In this document: piece after piece, positions 18,778 through 33,857 of the stretch | Position numbering within the stretch: position 1 is the stretch's first letter | Layout: the number at the start of each line of letters is the position of its first letter | Assembly (NCBI RefSeq): GCF_900142985.1 | Contig: NZ_LT670849.1 | Location: 2,728,001 to 2,792,000 of the forward strand | Source: Bradyrhizobium erythrophlei | Lineage (GTDB): Bacteria > Pseudomonadota > Alphaproteobacteria > Rhizobiales > Xanthobacteraceae | Reading direction: 5' to 3' | Length of the DNA: 64,000 nt | Notes under the pieces: model-generated | Database searches by the model: none | Seen by the model: the letters and a program-made list of their open reading frames with translations, nothing else | Told to the model about the DNA's origin: nothing | Translations under genes and position numbers: made by a program

Positions 18778-20991
18778 TCACAAAAAGCTCTGCGGATCGA
18801 CATCGACCTCGAGCTTGAGATTGCCCTTGGTCTTCGGAGCCGCGCCCAACCACTCGCGCAGATATTCCGAAACGTCGACATTACGCAGCGACTTCACCAG
18901 AAGGCGGAAACGGTAACGCCCCTTGATGACGGCAAGCGGCGCTTCGGCAGGCCCCAGCACCTTGATTCGTTCGTCGATTGGCGCGATCGCGGCGAGCTTG
19001 CGCGCAAAACCTTCTGCCGTGGGCCGGTCGCCGGCGGATACGATCAGGCCCGCCAGCCGTCCGAACGGCGGATAGCCGGTTTTCTCGCGCATCTCGATTT
19101 CGCTGGCGTAGAACGCCTCGCGGTCGCAGGCGACCAGCGCCTTCATTACGGGGTGTTCGGGCTGGTGGGTCTGCAAATAGCCGACGCCCCGCCCCTGATC
19201 GCGCCCCGCGCGCCCGATCACCTGGTTGAGCAGCTGCCATGTACGCTCGGCGGCGCGCGGATCGCCGTTGCTCAGGCCAAGATCGGCGTCCACGACCCCG
19301 ACCAGGTTGAGCCGCGGGAAATGATGACCCTTGGCCACGAGCTGGGTGCCGATGATGATATCGACCCGGCCCTCGGCAATTTCGTTCAGCTCGCTGCGCA
19401 TGGTCTCGATCGAGGTGATGAGATCGCTCGACAGCACCATGGTCCGCGCATCCGGAAAAAGCTGGGCGGCCTCCTCCTGCAGCCGTTCGACACCGGGTCC
19501 GACCGCAACCAGCGACTCCTCCGCCGCGCAATTCGGGCACGCGTGAGGACGCGGCATCGAGAATCCGCAGTGATGACAGACGAGCCGCTGCCGGAAACGA
19601 TGATCGACCAGCCAGGCATCGCAGATGGTGCAGGCGAAACGATGCCCGCAGGCCCGGCATAGCGTGAGCGGGGCGTAACCGCGGCGGTTGAGAAACAACA
19701 GCGCCTGCTCGCGCCTTTCGACTGCAAAGCGGATCTGTTCGGCCAATCGCGGCGAGATGAAACGGCCGCGCGGCGGCGCCTCGCGTCTCAAATCGATCGC
19801 CTCGATATGCGGCATATGCTGGCCGCCGAACCGCGACGGCAACGCGATGCGCTGATAGCGGCCCTTGCGCGCATTGACTTCGGTTTCGACCGACGGCGTC
19901 GCCGAGGCCAGCACGACCGGAATTTTGGCGACGTGCGCCCGCACCACCGCCATGTCGCGCGCATGATAATGCGCGCCATCGTCCTGCTTGTAGGCCTGCT
20001 CGTGTTCTTCATCGACGACGATGAGACCGAGGTCGGCATAGGGCATGAACAGCGCCGAACGCGCGCCGACCACCACCGGCGCCTCTCCGCTTGCGATCGC
20101 CGCCCAGTTGCGTTGCCGGGTGCGCGGCGTCAGTTCGGAGTGCCATTCCAGCGGCCGCACGCCGAAGCGCCGCGCAAAGCGATCGAGAAATTGTCCCGTC
20201 AGCGCGATCTCCGGCATCAGGATCAGCGATTGCTTGCCGCGCCGAATGGTTTCCGCGACGGCCTCGAAATAGACTTCGGTCTTGCCCGAGCCGGTGACGC
20301 CATCGAGCAACGCGACGTGAAACGTCCCGTTGGCCGCCAGTGCGCGCATGCCGTCCACGGCGGTCCGTTGTTGGCGCGAGAATTCCGGCACCGCGTAAGA
20401 CGGATCCGGCGCCGGCGGCACCAGCGGCTTCGGCATCGCCTCCACGGTGAGCGTGCCTTCGTCGACCAGGCCATCGACCACGCCGGCGCTGACGCCGGCT
20501 TCCTTGGCGGCCTCGGATTTGCCGTGCAGCAGGCCGTCGGAGAGCAATTCGATCAACCGCCGTCGCGCCGGCGTCATTCGCTGTGGCGGCGGACCGACCA
20601 GCCGCATACCCATCCGCACCCGCTCGGGTCCGAGGTCCTCGCCCATGCGCAGGCACATTCGCAGCACCATGCCACGCGCCGACAGCGTGTAGTTGGAAAC
20701 CCAATCGACGAGCGCGCGCAATTCGCCCTTGAGCGGGGGCACGTCGAGTTTTTCGCTGACGTCTTTCAGACGGTTGTGCAGACGCGGCTCGGGTTTGGCG
20801 TTCTCCGCCCACACCACGCCGACCACCTCGCGCGGACCGAGTGGAACACAGACCACATCGCCCGCCTTCAATTCGACGCCGCGCGGCACGCGGTAGGAAT
20901 AGGTGTGGTCGAGCGCGACCGGCACCAGCACGTCGACGATCCCGGTCGACGATGTTGGCGGCGAGGAAGCGCGCGGGGAGTGGTCGTCCAT
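18778..20991 (-). CDS. priA: Primosomal replication protein PriA (helicase)
   Basis: 737-residue 3'-to-5' helicase that recognises stalled forks and reloads the replisome. The N-terminal DNA-binding part begins VDVLVPVALDHTYSY. The helicase core has Walker A DGVTGSGKTEVYF, Walker B VVDEEHEQAYKQ, and motif III SATPSVET. The zinc-binding region carries the paired cysteines CRACGHRFACTIC and CHHCGF followed by CPNC. VGTQLVAKG-like IIGTQLVAKGHHFP and VIGRAGRDQGRG are the late motifs. It is convergent with the RlpA-like gene and divergent from xerC, 85 bases away. Confidence 0.97.
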   Translation of the reverse strand: MDDHSPRASSPPTSSTGIVDVLVPVALDHTYSYRVPRGVELKAGDVVCVPLGPREVVGVVWAENAKPEPRLHNRLKDVSEKLDVPPLKGELRALVDWVSNYTLSARGMVLRMCLRMGEDLGPERVRMGMRLVGPPPQRMTPARRRLIELLSDGLLHGKSEAAKEAGVSAGVVDGLVDEGTLTVEAMPKPLVPPAPDPSYAVPEFSRQQRTAVDGMRALAANGTFHVALLDGVTGSGKTEVYFEAVAETIRRGKQSLILMPEIALTGQFLDRFARRFGVRPLEWHSELTPRTRQRNWAAIASGEAPVVVGARSALFMPYADLGLIVVDEEHEQAYKQDDGAHYHARDMAVVRAHVAKIPVVLASATPSVETEVNARKGRYQRIALPSRFGGQHMPHIEAIDLRREAPPRGRFISPRLAEQIRFAVERREQALLFLNRRGYAPLTLCRACGHRFACTICDAWLVDHRFRQRLVCHHCGFSMPRPHACPNCAAEESLVAVGPGVERLQEEAAQLFPDARTMVLSSDLITSIETMRSELNEIAEGRVDIIIGTQLVAKGHHFPRLNLVGVVDADLGLSNGDPRAAERTWQLLNQVIGRAGRDQGRGVGYLQTHQPEHPVMKALVACDREAFYASEIEMREKTGYPPFGRLAGLIVSAGDRPTAEGFARKLAAIAPIDERIKVLGPAEAPLAVIKGRYRFRLLVKSLRNVDVSEYLREWLGAAPKTKGNLKLEVDVDPQSFL

Positions 20992-21076
20992 CTAGATCCT
21001 GTTACCGGCGAGTTAGCGAAGGGTAAACCAGGAAGGTGCGATATAATCATAAGGAATCATCGCGCCAAAAGCAGAT

Positions 21077-22048
21077 ATGGCCAAGCAAGCCGCCACCTTA
21101 CAGCCGATTGAGCTTGACTGCGCAGACGAATCGATCGCGCTCGAGATGGCGCGATGGCTCGCCTTCCTGCGCGCCGAACGGCGTTTGTCGCCCAAGACGT
21201 CGGAGGCCTATGCGCGCGACCTGCGCCAGTTCCTCCAATTCCTGGCCGAACATTGGGAAGCGCGCGTGACGCTGAAACGCTTTTCCGCGCTCGAAGCAAC
21301 CGACGTCCGTGCCTTCATGGCAAAACGGCGCGCGGACGAAATCGCCGGACGCTCGCTGATGCGCGCGCTCGCGGGCCTGCGGTCGTTCGGGCGCTTCCTC
21401 GAACGCGAGGGCCGCGGCAAGGTTGGCGCATTATCCGCGATCCGGGCACCCAAGGTCGGCAAAAGCCTGCCAAAGCCGTTGCCGATGACGGCGGCCAAGC
21501 GTCTGGCCGATGCCGACGAGCGTGCCGGCGAAGACCGCGAGCCCTGGATCTGGGCGCGCGATGCCGCCGTAATGGCGCTGCTCTACGGTTCGGGCCTGCG
21601 CATCTCCGAAGCCCTCGGACTGAAGCGCCGCGACGTGCCCGCGCCCGGCGAAGGCGACGTTCTGGTGGTCATCGGCAAAGGCAACAAGACGCGCATGGTG
21701 CCGGTCCTGCAAAACGTCCTGGCGCTGATCCGGGATTATGCGGCCATGTGCCCCTACCCGTTGCCGGCGGAAGGCCCGATGTTCATCGGCGCCCGTGGCG
21801 GGCCGTTGCAGCCCCGCATCATTCAACTCACCATGGCGCGGTTGCGTGGCGCATTGGGCCTTCCCGACAGCGCCACGCCGCACGCGCTGCGGCATTCCTT
21901 TGCCACCCATTTGTTGTCGCGCGGCGGTGACTTGCGTGCGATCCAGGAATTGCTCGGCCACGCCTCGCTCTCGACCACGCAGATCTACACCGGGATCGAC
22001 AGCGAGCGGCTTCTCGAAGTTTACCGAAGCGCGCACCCCCGCGCATAA
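21077..22048 (+). CDS. xerC: Tyrosine recombinase XerC
   Basis: 323-residue site-specific recombinase that resolves chromosome dimers at dif together with XerD and FtsK. The N-terminal SAM-like domain covers about residues 20-115. The catalytic residues are all present: Arg175 (SGLRISEAL), Lys201 (GKGNKTR), His269 and Arg272 (HALRHSFATH), His295 (LGHASLSTTQ) and Tyr304 (IYTGID). It is placed next to priA, as xerC often is in alphaproteobacteria. It is a housekeeping Xer protein and not a phage integrase: it has no adjacent attachment site, excisionase or phage genes. Confidence 0.94.
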   Translation: MAKQAATLQPIELDCADESIALEMARWLAFLRAERRLSPKTSEAYARDLRQFLQFLAEHWEARVTLKRFSALEATDVRAFMAKRRADEIAGRSLMRALAGLRSFGRFLEREGRGKVGALSAIRAPKVGKSLPKPLPMTAAKRLADADERAGEDREPWIWARDAAVMALLYGSGLRISEALGLKRRDVPAPGEGDVLVVIGKGNKTRMVPVLQNVLALIRDYAAMCPYPLPAEGPMFIGARGGPLQPRIIQLTMARLRGALGLPDSATPHALRHSFATHLLSRGGDLRAIQELLGHASLSTTQIYTGIDSERLLEVYRSAHPRA

Positions 22049-22155
22049 ATCCCGGCTAATTTCAGGCAAGGCTGTGAACATCGTTCGCGGCCGGACCCTT
22101 GCGCCGGCCTTCCTGTTCGTCCATCGTTGTTGCCGGTTTATGGGGGAGAAGAATC

Positions 22156-22743
22156 ATGAGCGCGCATGAAAGCATGGAGCATGCAGAACACGCCGAGCAT
22201 GCCTCGAGCGAAAACAGGAAGATCGCACTCCTGATCGCGGTGATCGCGCTGTGCCTGGCGCTGTCGGAGACGCTCGGCAAGGGCGCGCAGACCGAATCGA
22301 TCGCCAAGAATGTCGAGGCGTCAAACCTGTGGGCGTTCTTCCAGGCGAAGAGCATTCGCCGCACCACGGTGCAGACCGCGGCCGAGCAGGCGAAACTCGC
22401 AAGCCCCGGCGACGACACCATGAAGGCGTCGGTGCAAAAGCAGATCGAAGACTGGCAGAAGACCGCGGCGCGCTATCGCTCCGAACCTGAAACCGGCGAA
22501 GGCACCGAACAGCTGGCGGAACGCGCCAAGCATGCCGAAGAAGAACGCAATCTGGCGACCGCCAAATACCATCACTTCGAACTGGCCTCGGCTGCATTCC
22601 AGATCGGCATCGTGCTCGCCTCGGCGACCATCATCACCGGCATCGCCGCACTCGCCTGGATCTCGGGCCTGCTGACGCTGGCAGGCATCGTGATGGCCGT
22701 ACTCGGCGTATTCGCGCCGCACGCGCTGCACCTGGCATTGTAA
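22156..22743 (+). CDS. DUF4337 domain-containing membrane protein
   Basis: 195 residues. A hydrophilic start rich in Glu, His and Ala (MSAHESMEHAEHAEHASSEN) is followed by a transmembrane segment at about 24-40 (IALLIAVIALCLALSETLG). A charged helical middle (about 65-140) leads to two closely spaced C-terminal transmembrane segments. The C-terminal segments are ASAAFQIGIVLASATIITG and LAWISGLLTLAGIVMAVLG. This matches DUF4337, a family of unknown function. The ATG at 22156 has a GGGAGAAG ribosome-binding site. A GGCCGG/CCGGCC hairpin at 22089-22109 separates it from xerC. Confidence 0.85.
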   Translation: MSAHESMEHAEHAEHASSENRKIALLIAVIALCLALSETLGKGAQTESIAKNVEASNLWAFFQAKSIRRTTVQTAAEQAKLASPGDDTMKASVQKQIEDWQKTAARYRSEPETGEGTEQLAERAKHAEEERNLATAKYHHFELASAAFQIGIVLASATIITGIAALAWISGLLTLAGIVMAVLGVFAPHALHLAL

Positions 22744-22759
22744 AAGCGAAGATGAGAGT

Positions 22760-23290
22760 TCAGCGCGCTTCGTGCACGCTCTTGCGGAAGCGCTGGATCA
22801 ACCGCAGCATCCGTGACGACCAGCGGTCGCCATCGCCACGTAGGATTTCGACGATGCGGCGCTTGATCGGATCGACCAGGGCGTTGGCCTTGGCGCGCAG
22901 GGTCAGCACGAATTCATAGAGCCGCTCGAACCACCCCATCTCCAGCAATTTCGGCCGCGTCACATCGAACACGAACGCGGTGACGCCGACGCCGAGCAGC
23001 TTCGCGAAGATGATCGTGGTGACGGCGCTGAGCCAGTACTCATGCGTCAGCAGCCAGAAGCCGACCAGCTTGAGCGGGAACAATGGAATCACCGGCACGG
23101 CGAACACTATCAGCGTCATCGCCGGCGACAGTGTGTCGACGCGCTCGGCCAGCCAAGCTTTGAATGCTTGCAGCGGAATCTTCGAAACGAACCAGGCGAC
23201 GATCGGCTCGAGATGATCCCACAGCCACGCCTCGATCAAAAAGATGACCGCGAGCAGCACCCAGACCGGTTGAAGAAGGCGGCGTAGCAT
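22760..23290 (-). CDS. Uncharacterised membrane protein downstream of lpdA
   Basis: 176 residues if started at the ATG at 23290 (MLRRLLQPVWVLLAVIFLIE), which has an AGGA ribosome-binding site eight bases away; an in-frame start 39 bases upstream is possible. Three hydrophobic segments are visible: PVWVLLAVIFLIEAWLW, MTLIVFAVPVIPLFPLKLVG and VTTIIFAKLLGVGVTAFVF. The C-terminus is basic and cytoplasmic-looking. I do not recognise a named family. It is the last gene of the suc-lpdA run (35 bases after lpdA), so it may share that transcript, but no link to dehydrogenase function is visible. Confidence 0.75.
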   Translation of the reverse strand: MLRRLLQPVWVLLAVIFLIEAWLWDHLEPIVAWFVSKIPLQAFKAWLAERVDTLSPAMTLIVFAVPVIPLFPLKLVGFWLLTHEYWLSAVTTIIFAKLLGVGVTAFVFDVTRPKLLEMGWFERLYEFVLTLRAKANALVDPIKRRIVEILRGDGDRWSSRMLRLIQRFRKSVHEAR

Positions 23291-23325
23291 AAAATTATCC
23301 TGCCCCGACTCTCTCGGGACGAGGA

Positions 23326-24729
23326 TCACATATGGATGGCGCGTTTGCCAACCGCAAGCGCGGCTTCTTTCACCGCTTCCGAGCGGGTCGGATGGGCGTG
23401 GCAGGTTCGCGCCAGATCCTCGGCGGAACCGCCAAATTCCATCAAAACAGCGGCTTCGTGGATCATTTCGCCGGCCTCAATGCCGATGATGTGCACGCCC
23501 AGCACGCGATCGGTCTTCGCATCTGCGAGAATCTTCACGAAGCCGTCAGTCGTCTGGTTGACCTTGGAACGGCCGTTGGCCGTAAAGGGGAATTTGCCGC
23601 TGGTATATGCCACACCAGCCTGCTTCAGCTCTTCCTCGGTCTTCCCGACGGAGGAAACCTCTGGCGTTGTATACACGACGCCCGGAATGACGTCATAATT
23701 CACATGGCCAGCCTGACCGGCCAAAATTTCAGCAACCGCGACGCCCTCGTCCTCGGCCTTGTGTGCCAGCATCGGACCGGCGATGACGTCGCCGATCGCA
23801 TAGACGCCCTTCAGGCTGGTGGCGAAATGCGGATCGATCTGCACGCGGCCGCGATTGTCGAGCGCAACGCCCGCCTCTTTCAGGCCGAGGCCTTCGGTGT
23901 AGGGAACGCGGCCGATACAAACCAGCACCACGTCCGCTTCGATCTTCTCAGTCGCGCCGCCGGCCGCCGGTTCGACCTGCGCGACCAGCGCCTTGCCGGA
24001 GCTGTCGACGGCGGTGACCTTGGCGCCGAGCTTGAACGAAAATCCTTGCTTCTCGAGGAGGCGCTGAAATTGCTTGGCGATCTCGCCATCCATGCCGGGC
24101 AGGATGCGGTCGAGAAATTCGACGACCGTCACCTGCGCGCCGAGGCGATGCCAGACCGAGCCGAGTTCGAGCCCGATGACGCCGGCGCCGATGATCAGCA
24201 GCTTGCCCGGCACCTTGTCGAGCGACAGCGCGCCAGTGGAAGATACGATGCGCTTCTCGTCGATCTCGATGCCCTTCAGCCGCGCAATATCCGAGCCGGT
24301 GGCGATGACGATATTCTTGGTCTCGACGAGCTGCGTCTTGCCGTCCCCGCCGGTGACTTCAATCTTGCCGGTGCCGAGGATTTTCGCCTTGCCCGAAATC
24401 ACGTCGATCTTGTTCTTCTTCATCAGGAACTCGACGCCCTTGACGTTGCCGTCGATGCCCTGCTGCTTGAAATTCATCATCGCGGGCAAATCGAGTTTCG
24501 GTGCGGAGACGCTGACGCCCATTTTGGCAAAGGAATGCGCCGCTTCCTCGAACATTTCAGAGGCGTGCAACAACGCCTTCGAGGGCATGCACCCGATATT
24601 GAGGCAGGTGCCGCCCAGCGTCGCGTTCTTCTCGACGACGGCGACTTTCATGCCGAGCTGCGCGGCGCGAATGGCGCACACGTAGCCGCCAGGACCGGTG
24701 CCGATAACAACAACATCATAAGAAGCCAT
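23326..24729 (-). CDS. lpdA: Dihydrolipoyl dehydrogenase (E3)
   Basis: 467-residue FAD flavoprotein that reoxidises dihydrolipoamide with NAD, here for 2-oxoglutarate dehydrogenase. The N-terminal FAD-binding site is [20 protein letters not shown]. The redox disulfide is Cys42/Cys47 in [16 protein letters not shown]. The NAD-binding [17 protein letters not shown] and the C-terminal catalytic His/Glu in [16 protein letters not shown] are present. It ends the mdh-suc gene run, after sucB and an SDR gene. Confidence 0.97.
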   Translation of the reverse strand: MASYDVVVIGTGPGGYVCAIRAAQLGMKVAVVEKNATLGGTCLNIGCMPSKALLHASEMFEEAAHSFAKMGVSVSAPKLDLPAMMNFKQQGIDGNVKGVEFLMKKNKIDVISGKAKILGTGKIEVTGGDGKTQLVETKNIVIATGSDIARLKGIEIDEKRIVSSTGALSLDKVPGKLLIIGAGVIGLELGSVWHRLGAQVTVVEFLDRILPGMDGEIAKQFQRLLEKQGFSFKLGAKVTAVDSSGKALVAQVEPAAGGATEKIEADVVLVCIGRVPYTEGLGLKEAGVALDNRGRVQIDPHFATSLKGVYAIGDVIAGPMLAHKAEDEGVAVAEILAGQAGHVNYDVIPGVVYTTPEVSSVGKTEEELKQAGVAYTSGKFPFTANGRSKVNQTTDGFVKILADAKTDRVLGVHIIGIEAGEMIHEAAVLMEFGGSAEDLARTCHAHPTRSEAVKEAALAVGKRAIHM

Positions 24730-24765
24730 GATCGAATCCTGTAACTGAAATTTGTGACGGGTGGT

Positions 24766-25512
24766 TTAGCGGCCGCCCGAGACGTCAAGAATGGCGCTGG
24801 TCACGTAGGAGGCCTCGTCCGACATCAGCCAAACGATGGCATTGGCGATTTCATCCGCCGTGCCGATGCGCTTCATCGGCACCACATGTGCGAGCCGGTG
24901 CGCGCGGTCGGGTTCGCCGCCGGAGGCATGAATCTCCGTGTCGATTAGGCCGGGACGAATTGCCGCGACACGAATGCCTTCGCCAGCGACCTCATAGCCG
25001 AGGCCGATGGTGAAGGAATCGATCGCGCCTTTGGAAGCGGCGTAATCGACATAGGTATTGGGCGCCCCTAACCTGGCCGCGACCGACGACAGGTTGACGA
25101 TCGTGCCGCCCTTGCCGCCGTGCTTGGTCGAGAGGCGCTTCACCGCTTCACGGGCGCAGAGAATGCTGCCGGTGACGTTGACCGCCATCATACGCTGGAT
25201 TCGCTCGGCCGACATCGCATCGACCCGGATCGAGGGCCCGACGATGCCGGCATTGTTGACGAGCGCGCCGAGCGTTCCTAAGGCATCCGCTACCTTGAAC
25301 AGCGCCAGGATATCGGCCTCGCTGCCGACATCGCACTTCACCGCGATCGCCTTGCCGTTCTTGGCTTCGATGGTGCCTACGACCTCGTCGGCCGCTGTCT
25401 TATTGCTGGCATAGCCGACGACGACACGAAACCCGCGCGCCGCCGCGGCAATGGCGGTGGCGCGGCCGATGCCGCGGCTGCCGCCGGTGATCACAACAAC
25501 TCTGTCAGTCAC
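24766..25512 (-). CDS. SDR family oxidoreductase
   Basis: 248-residue classical short-chain dehydrogenase/reductase. The cofactor motif is TGGSRGIGRA (residues 10-19), NNAG is at about 87, and the catalytic Ser and Tyr-Lys are in NLSSVAAR and YVDYAASKGA. It closely resembles FabG-like reductases of the glucose/ribitol type. The substrate is unknown. It sits between sucB (31 bases) and lpdA (36 bases) on the same strand, so it is part of the dehydrogenase operon by position, though no known role in 2-oxoglutarate oxidation exists for such enzymes. Confidence 0.9.
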   Translation of the reverse strand: MTDRVVVITGGSRGIGRATAIAAAARGFRVVVGYASNKTAADEVVGTIEAKNGKAIAVKCDVGSEADILALFKVADALGTLGALVNNAGIVGPSIRVDAMSAERIQRMMAVNVTGSILCAREAVKRLSTKHGGKGGTIVNLSSVAARLGAPNTYVDYAASKGAIDSFTIGLGYEVAGEGIRVAAIRPGLIDTEIHASGGEPDRAHRLAHVVPMKRIGTADEIANAIVWLMSDEASYVTSAILDVSGGR

Positions 25513-25543
25513 GAGAAAATCCTCACGGGCCCAGGCCGATTGA

Positions 25544-26782
25544 TCAGAGATCCAGCACCAGCCGCGCCGGATCCTCCAGGCTTTCCTTCACGCGCACCAG
25601 GAAGGTCACGGCCTCCTTGCCGTCGATGACGCGGTGATCGTAGGACAGCGCCAGGTACATCATCGGCCGAATCTCGACCTTGCCGCCGATCGCCATCGGA
25701 CGCTCCTGGATCTTGTGCATGCCGAGGATGCCCGCCTGCGGCGCATTGAGGATCGGCGTCGACATCAGCGAGCCATAGATGCCGCCATTGGTGATGGTGA
25801 AAGTGCCGCCCTGCATTTCGTCGATCTTGAGCTGGCCGTCGCGAGCGCGGCGACCGAAATCGGCGATGCTCTTTTCAATATCCGCAATCGATTTGACGTC
25901 GCAATCGCGCACGACCGGAACGACGAGGCCCTTGTCGGTGCCGACGGCGACGCCGATGTGGTAGTAGTTCTTGTAGATCAGATCGGTGCCATCGATCTCG
26001 GCATTGACGGCCGGGATGTCCTTGAGCGCCTGCACGCAGGCCTTGGTGAAGAAGCCCATAAATCCAAGCTTGCTGCCGTGCTTCTTCTCGAACACGTCCT
26101 TGTAGTGCGCGCGCAGCGCCATGACGTTGGTCATGTCGACCTCGTTGAAGGTCGTCAGCATCGCCGCGGTGTTCTGCACGTCCTTCAGCCGCCGCGCGAT
26201 GGTCTGGCGCAGCCGCGTCATCTTCACCCGCTCTTCGCGCGCCGCATCATCGGCAGGCGAAGGGCTGCGAACCTGCACGGCCGCGGCCGGCTGGTTGACC
26301 GGCGTCGGCGCGGAAGCCGCCTTTTCAATCGCGGCGAGCATATCGCCCTTGGTGACGCGGCCGTCCTTGCCTGAGCCTGGAACCGTCGCGGCATCGATGC
26401 CGCTTTCGGCGGAAAGCCTGCGCACCGACGGGGCGAGCGGCGCATCCGACGGCGGCACTTTAGCGGCGGGCGCCGGGGCAGCAGGAGGTGCTGCCGACGA
26501 TGCAGCCTTGGCTGGAGCAGACGCAGGCTTGGCGGCCGCGCCCGCCGCGCCGTCGGTGATCTGTCCCAGCAGCGCGCCGACAGCGACCGTTTCGCCGTCC
26601 TTGGCGCTGATCTCCCCTAACACACCCGCCGATGGCGCCGGAACCTCGATCGTCACCTTGTCGGTTTCGAGCTCGACCAGCGGCTCGTCCACCGCCACGG
26701 TATCACCGGCCTTCTTGAACCAACGGCCGATGGTGGCTTCGGTCACGGATTCGCCGAGCGTCGGCACGCGAATTTCAGTCAT
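25544..26782 (-). CDS. sucB: 2-oxoglutarate dehydrogenase E2, dihydrolipoyl succinyltransferase
   Basis: 412-residue core subunit that transfers succinyl groups from E1 to CoA. The lipoyl domain (1-78) has the lipoylated Lys in [16 protein letters not shown]. An Ala/Pro-rich linker follows, then the E1/E3-binding domain ([20 protein letters not shown]) and the catalytic domain. The active-site His and Asp are in [13 protein letters not shown]. The ATG at 26782 ([12 protein letters not shown]) is chosen because GAGGAAG lies just upstream. It follows sucA after 113 bases that contain a palindrome. Confidence 0.97.
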   Translation of the reverse strand: MTEIRVPTLGESVTEATIGRWFKKAGDTVAVDEPLVELETDKVTIEVPAPSAGVLGEISAKDGETVAVGALLGQITDGAAGAAAKPASAPAKAASSAAPPAAPAPAAKVPPSDAPLAPSVRRLSAESGIDAATVPGSGKDGRVTKGDMLAAIEKAASAPTPVNQPAAAVQVRSPSPADDAAREERVKMTRLRQTIARRLKDVQNTAAMLTTFNEVDMTNVMALRAHYKDVFEKKHGSKLGFMGFFTKACVQALKDIPAVNAEIDGTDLIYKNYYHIGVAVGTDKGLVVPVVRDCDVKSIADIEKSIADFGRRARDGQLKIDEMQGGTFTITNGGIYGSLMSTPILNAPQAGILGMHKIQERPMAIGGKVEIRPMMYLALSYDHRVIDGKEAVTFLVRVKESLEDPARLVLDL

Positions 26783-26816
26783 GATGTGCTTCCTCAATGC
26801 TCTTGTGTGGCCGTCA

Positions 26817-26880
26817 TCCGCGAAGGCGGGAAATCAAATGCTTCGCAGCGGCCCAAACTGGATGCGCCCCGCTTTCGCGA
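26817..26880. repeat. REP-like inverted repeat between sucA and sucB
   Basis: TCCGCGAAGGCGGG at 26817-26830 pairs imperfectly with CCCGCTTTCGCGA at 26868-26880. The sequence around it (CGTCATCCGCGAAGGCGGG) is of the kind found repeatedly between genes in Bradyrhizobium-like genomes. It lies within the suc operon and could influence the relative amounts of E1 and E2 message. Confidence 0.6.
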
Positions 26881-26895
26881 GGCGCAAATCGGATT

Positions 26896-29853
<2,958 letters not shown>

Positions 29854-29989
29854 GGGGCCGTCCTGATTATTTTCTTCATCGCGCGTAACAAACGGCGCGG
29901 AAACCGGACCGCTTGGTGCGGCCCGGCGGGTTCAGAACCTCTACCCTATTTAGGCGGAAACTTCGCGCCGAAAAGAACCAAAAAGTGAA

Positions 29990-30874
29990 TTAGGACTTCA
30001 ATTTTTCAACGAGGGTCTTTCCAAGCCGCGCCGGAGACGGAGAGACGGTAATTCCGGCCGATTCCATGGCCGCCGTCTTGGATCCGGCGTCGCCCTTGCC
30101 GCCGGAGATGATCGCGCCGGCATGACCCATGCGCCGGCCGGGGGGCGCCGTGACGCCAGCGATGAAGCCGACCATCGGTTTCTTGCGGCCGCGCTTGGCC
30201 TCGTCCTTGAGGAACTGCGCAGCGTCCTCCTCGGCCGAGCCGCCGATCTCGCCAATCATGATGATCGAGGTGGTCTTCGGGTCCGCCAGAAACTTCTCGA
30301 GCACGTCGATGAATTCCGTGCCCTTGACCGGGTCGCCGCCGATGCCGACCGCCGTGGTCTGGCCGAGGCCCTCCTGCGAGGTCTGGAACACCGCCTCATA
30401 GGTCAACGTGCCTGAGCGCGAGACGATGCCGACATTGCCGGGGCGGAAAATATTCGCGGGCATGATGCCGATCTTGCATTCGCCGGCGGTCATGACGCCC
30501 GGGCAGTTGGGCCCGATGAGGCGCGACTTCGATCCCGACAGCGAGCGCTTCACCCGCACCATGTCGAGCACCGGAATGCCTTCGGTGATGCAGACGATCA
30601 GCGGGATTTCCGCATCGATCGCTTCGCAGATCGCGTCTGCCGCACCCGGCGGCGGCACGTAGATCACGGAGGCGTCTGCCCCGGTCTTCTCGCGCGCCTC
30701 GCGGACGGTGTCGAACACCGGCAGGCTCAGGTGTGTCGATCCGCCCTTGCCGGGCGAAGTGCCGCCGACCATCTTGGTGCCGTAAGCGATCGCGGCCTCC
30801 GAATGGAAGGTGCCGTTCTTGCCGGTGAAGCCCTGGCAGATGACCTTGGTATTCTTGTCGATCAGGATGGACAT
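29990..30874 (-). CDS. sucD: Succinyl-CoA synthetase subunit alpha
   Basis: 294-residue CoA-binding subunit of the TCA enzyme that makes ATP or GTP from succinyl-CoA. The N-terminus [20 protein letters not shown] is typical, with CoA binding in the Rossmann domain. The phosphorylated active-site His is in [37 protein letters not shown] is conserved. It is separated from sucC, its partner subunit, by a DUF1579 gene, and lies 37 bases after it. Confidence 0.97.
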   Translation of the reverse strand: MSILIDKNTKVICQGFTGKNGTFHSEAAIAYGTKMVGGTSPGKGGSTHLSLPVFDTVREAREKTGADASVIYVPPPGAADAICEAIDAEIPLIVCITEGIPVLDMVRVKRSLSGSKSRLIGPNCPGVMTAGECKIGIMPANIFRPGNVGIVSRSGTLTYEAVFQTSQEGLGQTTAVGIGGDPVKGTEFIDVLEKFLADPKTTSIIMIGEIGGSAEEDAAQFLKDEAKRGRKKPMVGFIAGVTAPPGRRMGHAGAIISGGKGDAGSKTAAMESAGITVSPSPARLGKTLVEKLKS

Positions 30875-30911
30875 GGATGAGGCTGCCTTCGCGAGGTAAT
30901 CGGTAAAAGGT

Positions 30912-31388
30912 TCAGTGAATCCGCCGATAGACGCCGGTGATCACGTCGGACCACCCTTCGGCATCGGGCGAGTACTGGATTTTCATCGAGTAGCTGTTGT
31001 CGTCGATGACTTCGTAGACGTGGCGCGCATTGCCGCGCAGCGAGCCGCGCACGAGGATCAGCGATTTTCCGGTCCAGCCGCCGGAAGCCGGCGAAGGCGG
31101 ATAGTAGCCGAGCGAGTCGTGCCAGAATAACTTGTAGAGGCGATCGTCGCGGTCGTAGGTGAAGACGCCATGGGTCGCGAAGCTCTCCTTGCCGTCGCGG
31201 GTCTGGCGGGTGTCCTGGATCAGGTAAAAGCCGTTGAGGTCGATCCGGGCGCTGACCTTGGATGTCGCCGGCCCGCCGGCGTTCCAGCGCGAGGGAAAGA
31301 CCGTCTCCTCGCCAACCCATTCGCCCGCGAATACCGCGAGCTTGCGGTGTTCCTCGAGTGGCGTCTGTGCGGCGAGATGGTCGGCCAT
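30912..31388 (-). CDS. DUF1579-type protein lying between sucC and sucD
   Basis: 158-residue soluble protein without a signal peptide. It reads as a DUF1579-like (lipocalin-like beta-barrel) protein: [15 protein letters not shown], then alternating strands [33 protein letters not shown] and [16 protein letters not shown]. Its function is unknown. Its start is 2 bases after the sucC stop and it ends 37 bases before sucD, so it is almost certainly co-transcribed and may be translationally coupled to sucC. Nothing in the sequence ties it to succinyl-CoA synthetase directly. Confidence 0.82.
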   Translation of the reverse strand: MADHLAAQTPLEEHRKLAVFAGEWVGEETVFPSRWNAGGPATSKVSARIDLNGFYLIQDTRQTRDGKESFATHGVFTYDRDDRLYKLFWHDSLGYYPPSPASGGWTGKSLILVRGSLRGNARHVYEVIDDNSYSMKIQYSPDAEGWSDVITGVYRRIH

Positions 31389-31390
31389 GG

Positions 31391-32587
<1,197 letters not shown>

Positions 32588-32712
32588 CTGGACGTTCCCC
32601 GAACCCTTGGACCGCGGTGCGTTTGGAAATTCACACCAGCCTTTCGGTCTGGCATACCATATACCAAAAGAACTGCAACCCGGACTGCCTCAAACGGCTT
32701 CAAAAAGCGAAA

Positions 32713-32741
32713 TGCCGGAAATCGAGGTTCGATTTCCGGCA
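32713..32741 (-). terminator. Terminator after mdh (minus strand)
   Basis: GCCGGAAATCGA at 32714-32725 pairs with its exact complement at 32729-32740 across a 3-base loop. On the minus strand the hairpin lies 15 bases after the mdh stop and is followed by T-rich sequence (ATTTCGCTTTTTG). It would end mdh transcripts and set the sucC operon apart. Confidence 0.65.
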
Positions 32742-32755
32742 AAAGCCTTACCAAA

Positions 32756-33811
<1,056 letters not shown>

Positions 33812-33857
33812 TCAATTGTAGGTCTGCATTGCTTCCCGCGGCAGCAAAGGCCGGCGC

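Noticed and set aside
21077..22048. Tyrosine recombinase as sign of an integrated phage or island
   Set aside because: The protein and its priA neighbour fit housekeeping XerC. There are no phage genes, attachment repeats or tRNA nearby.
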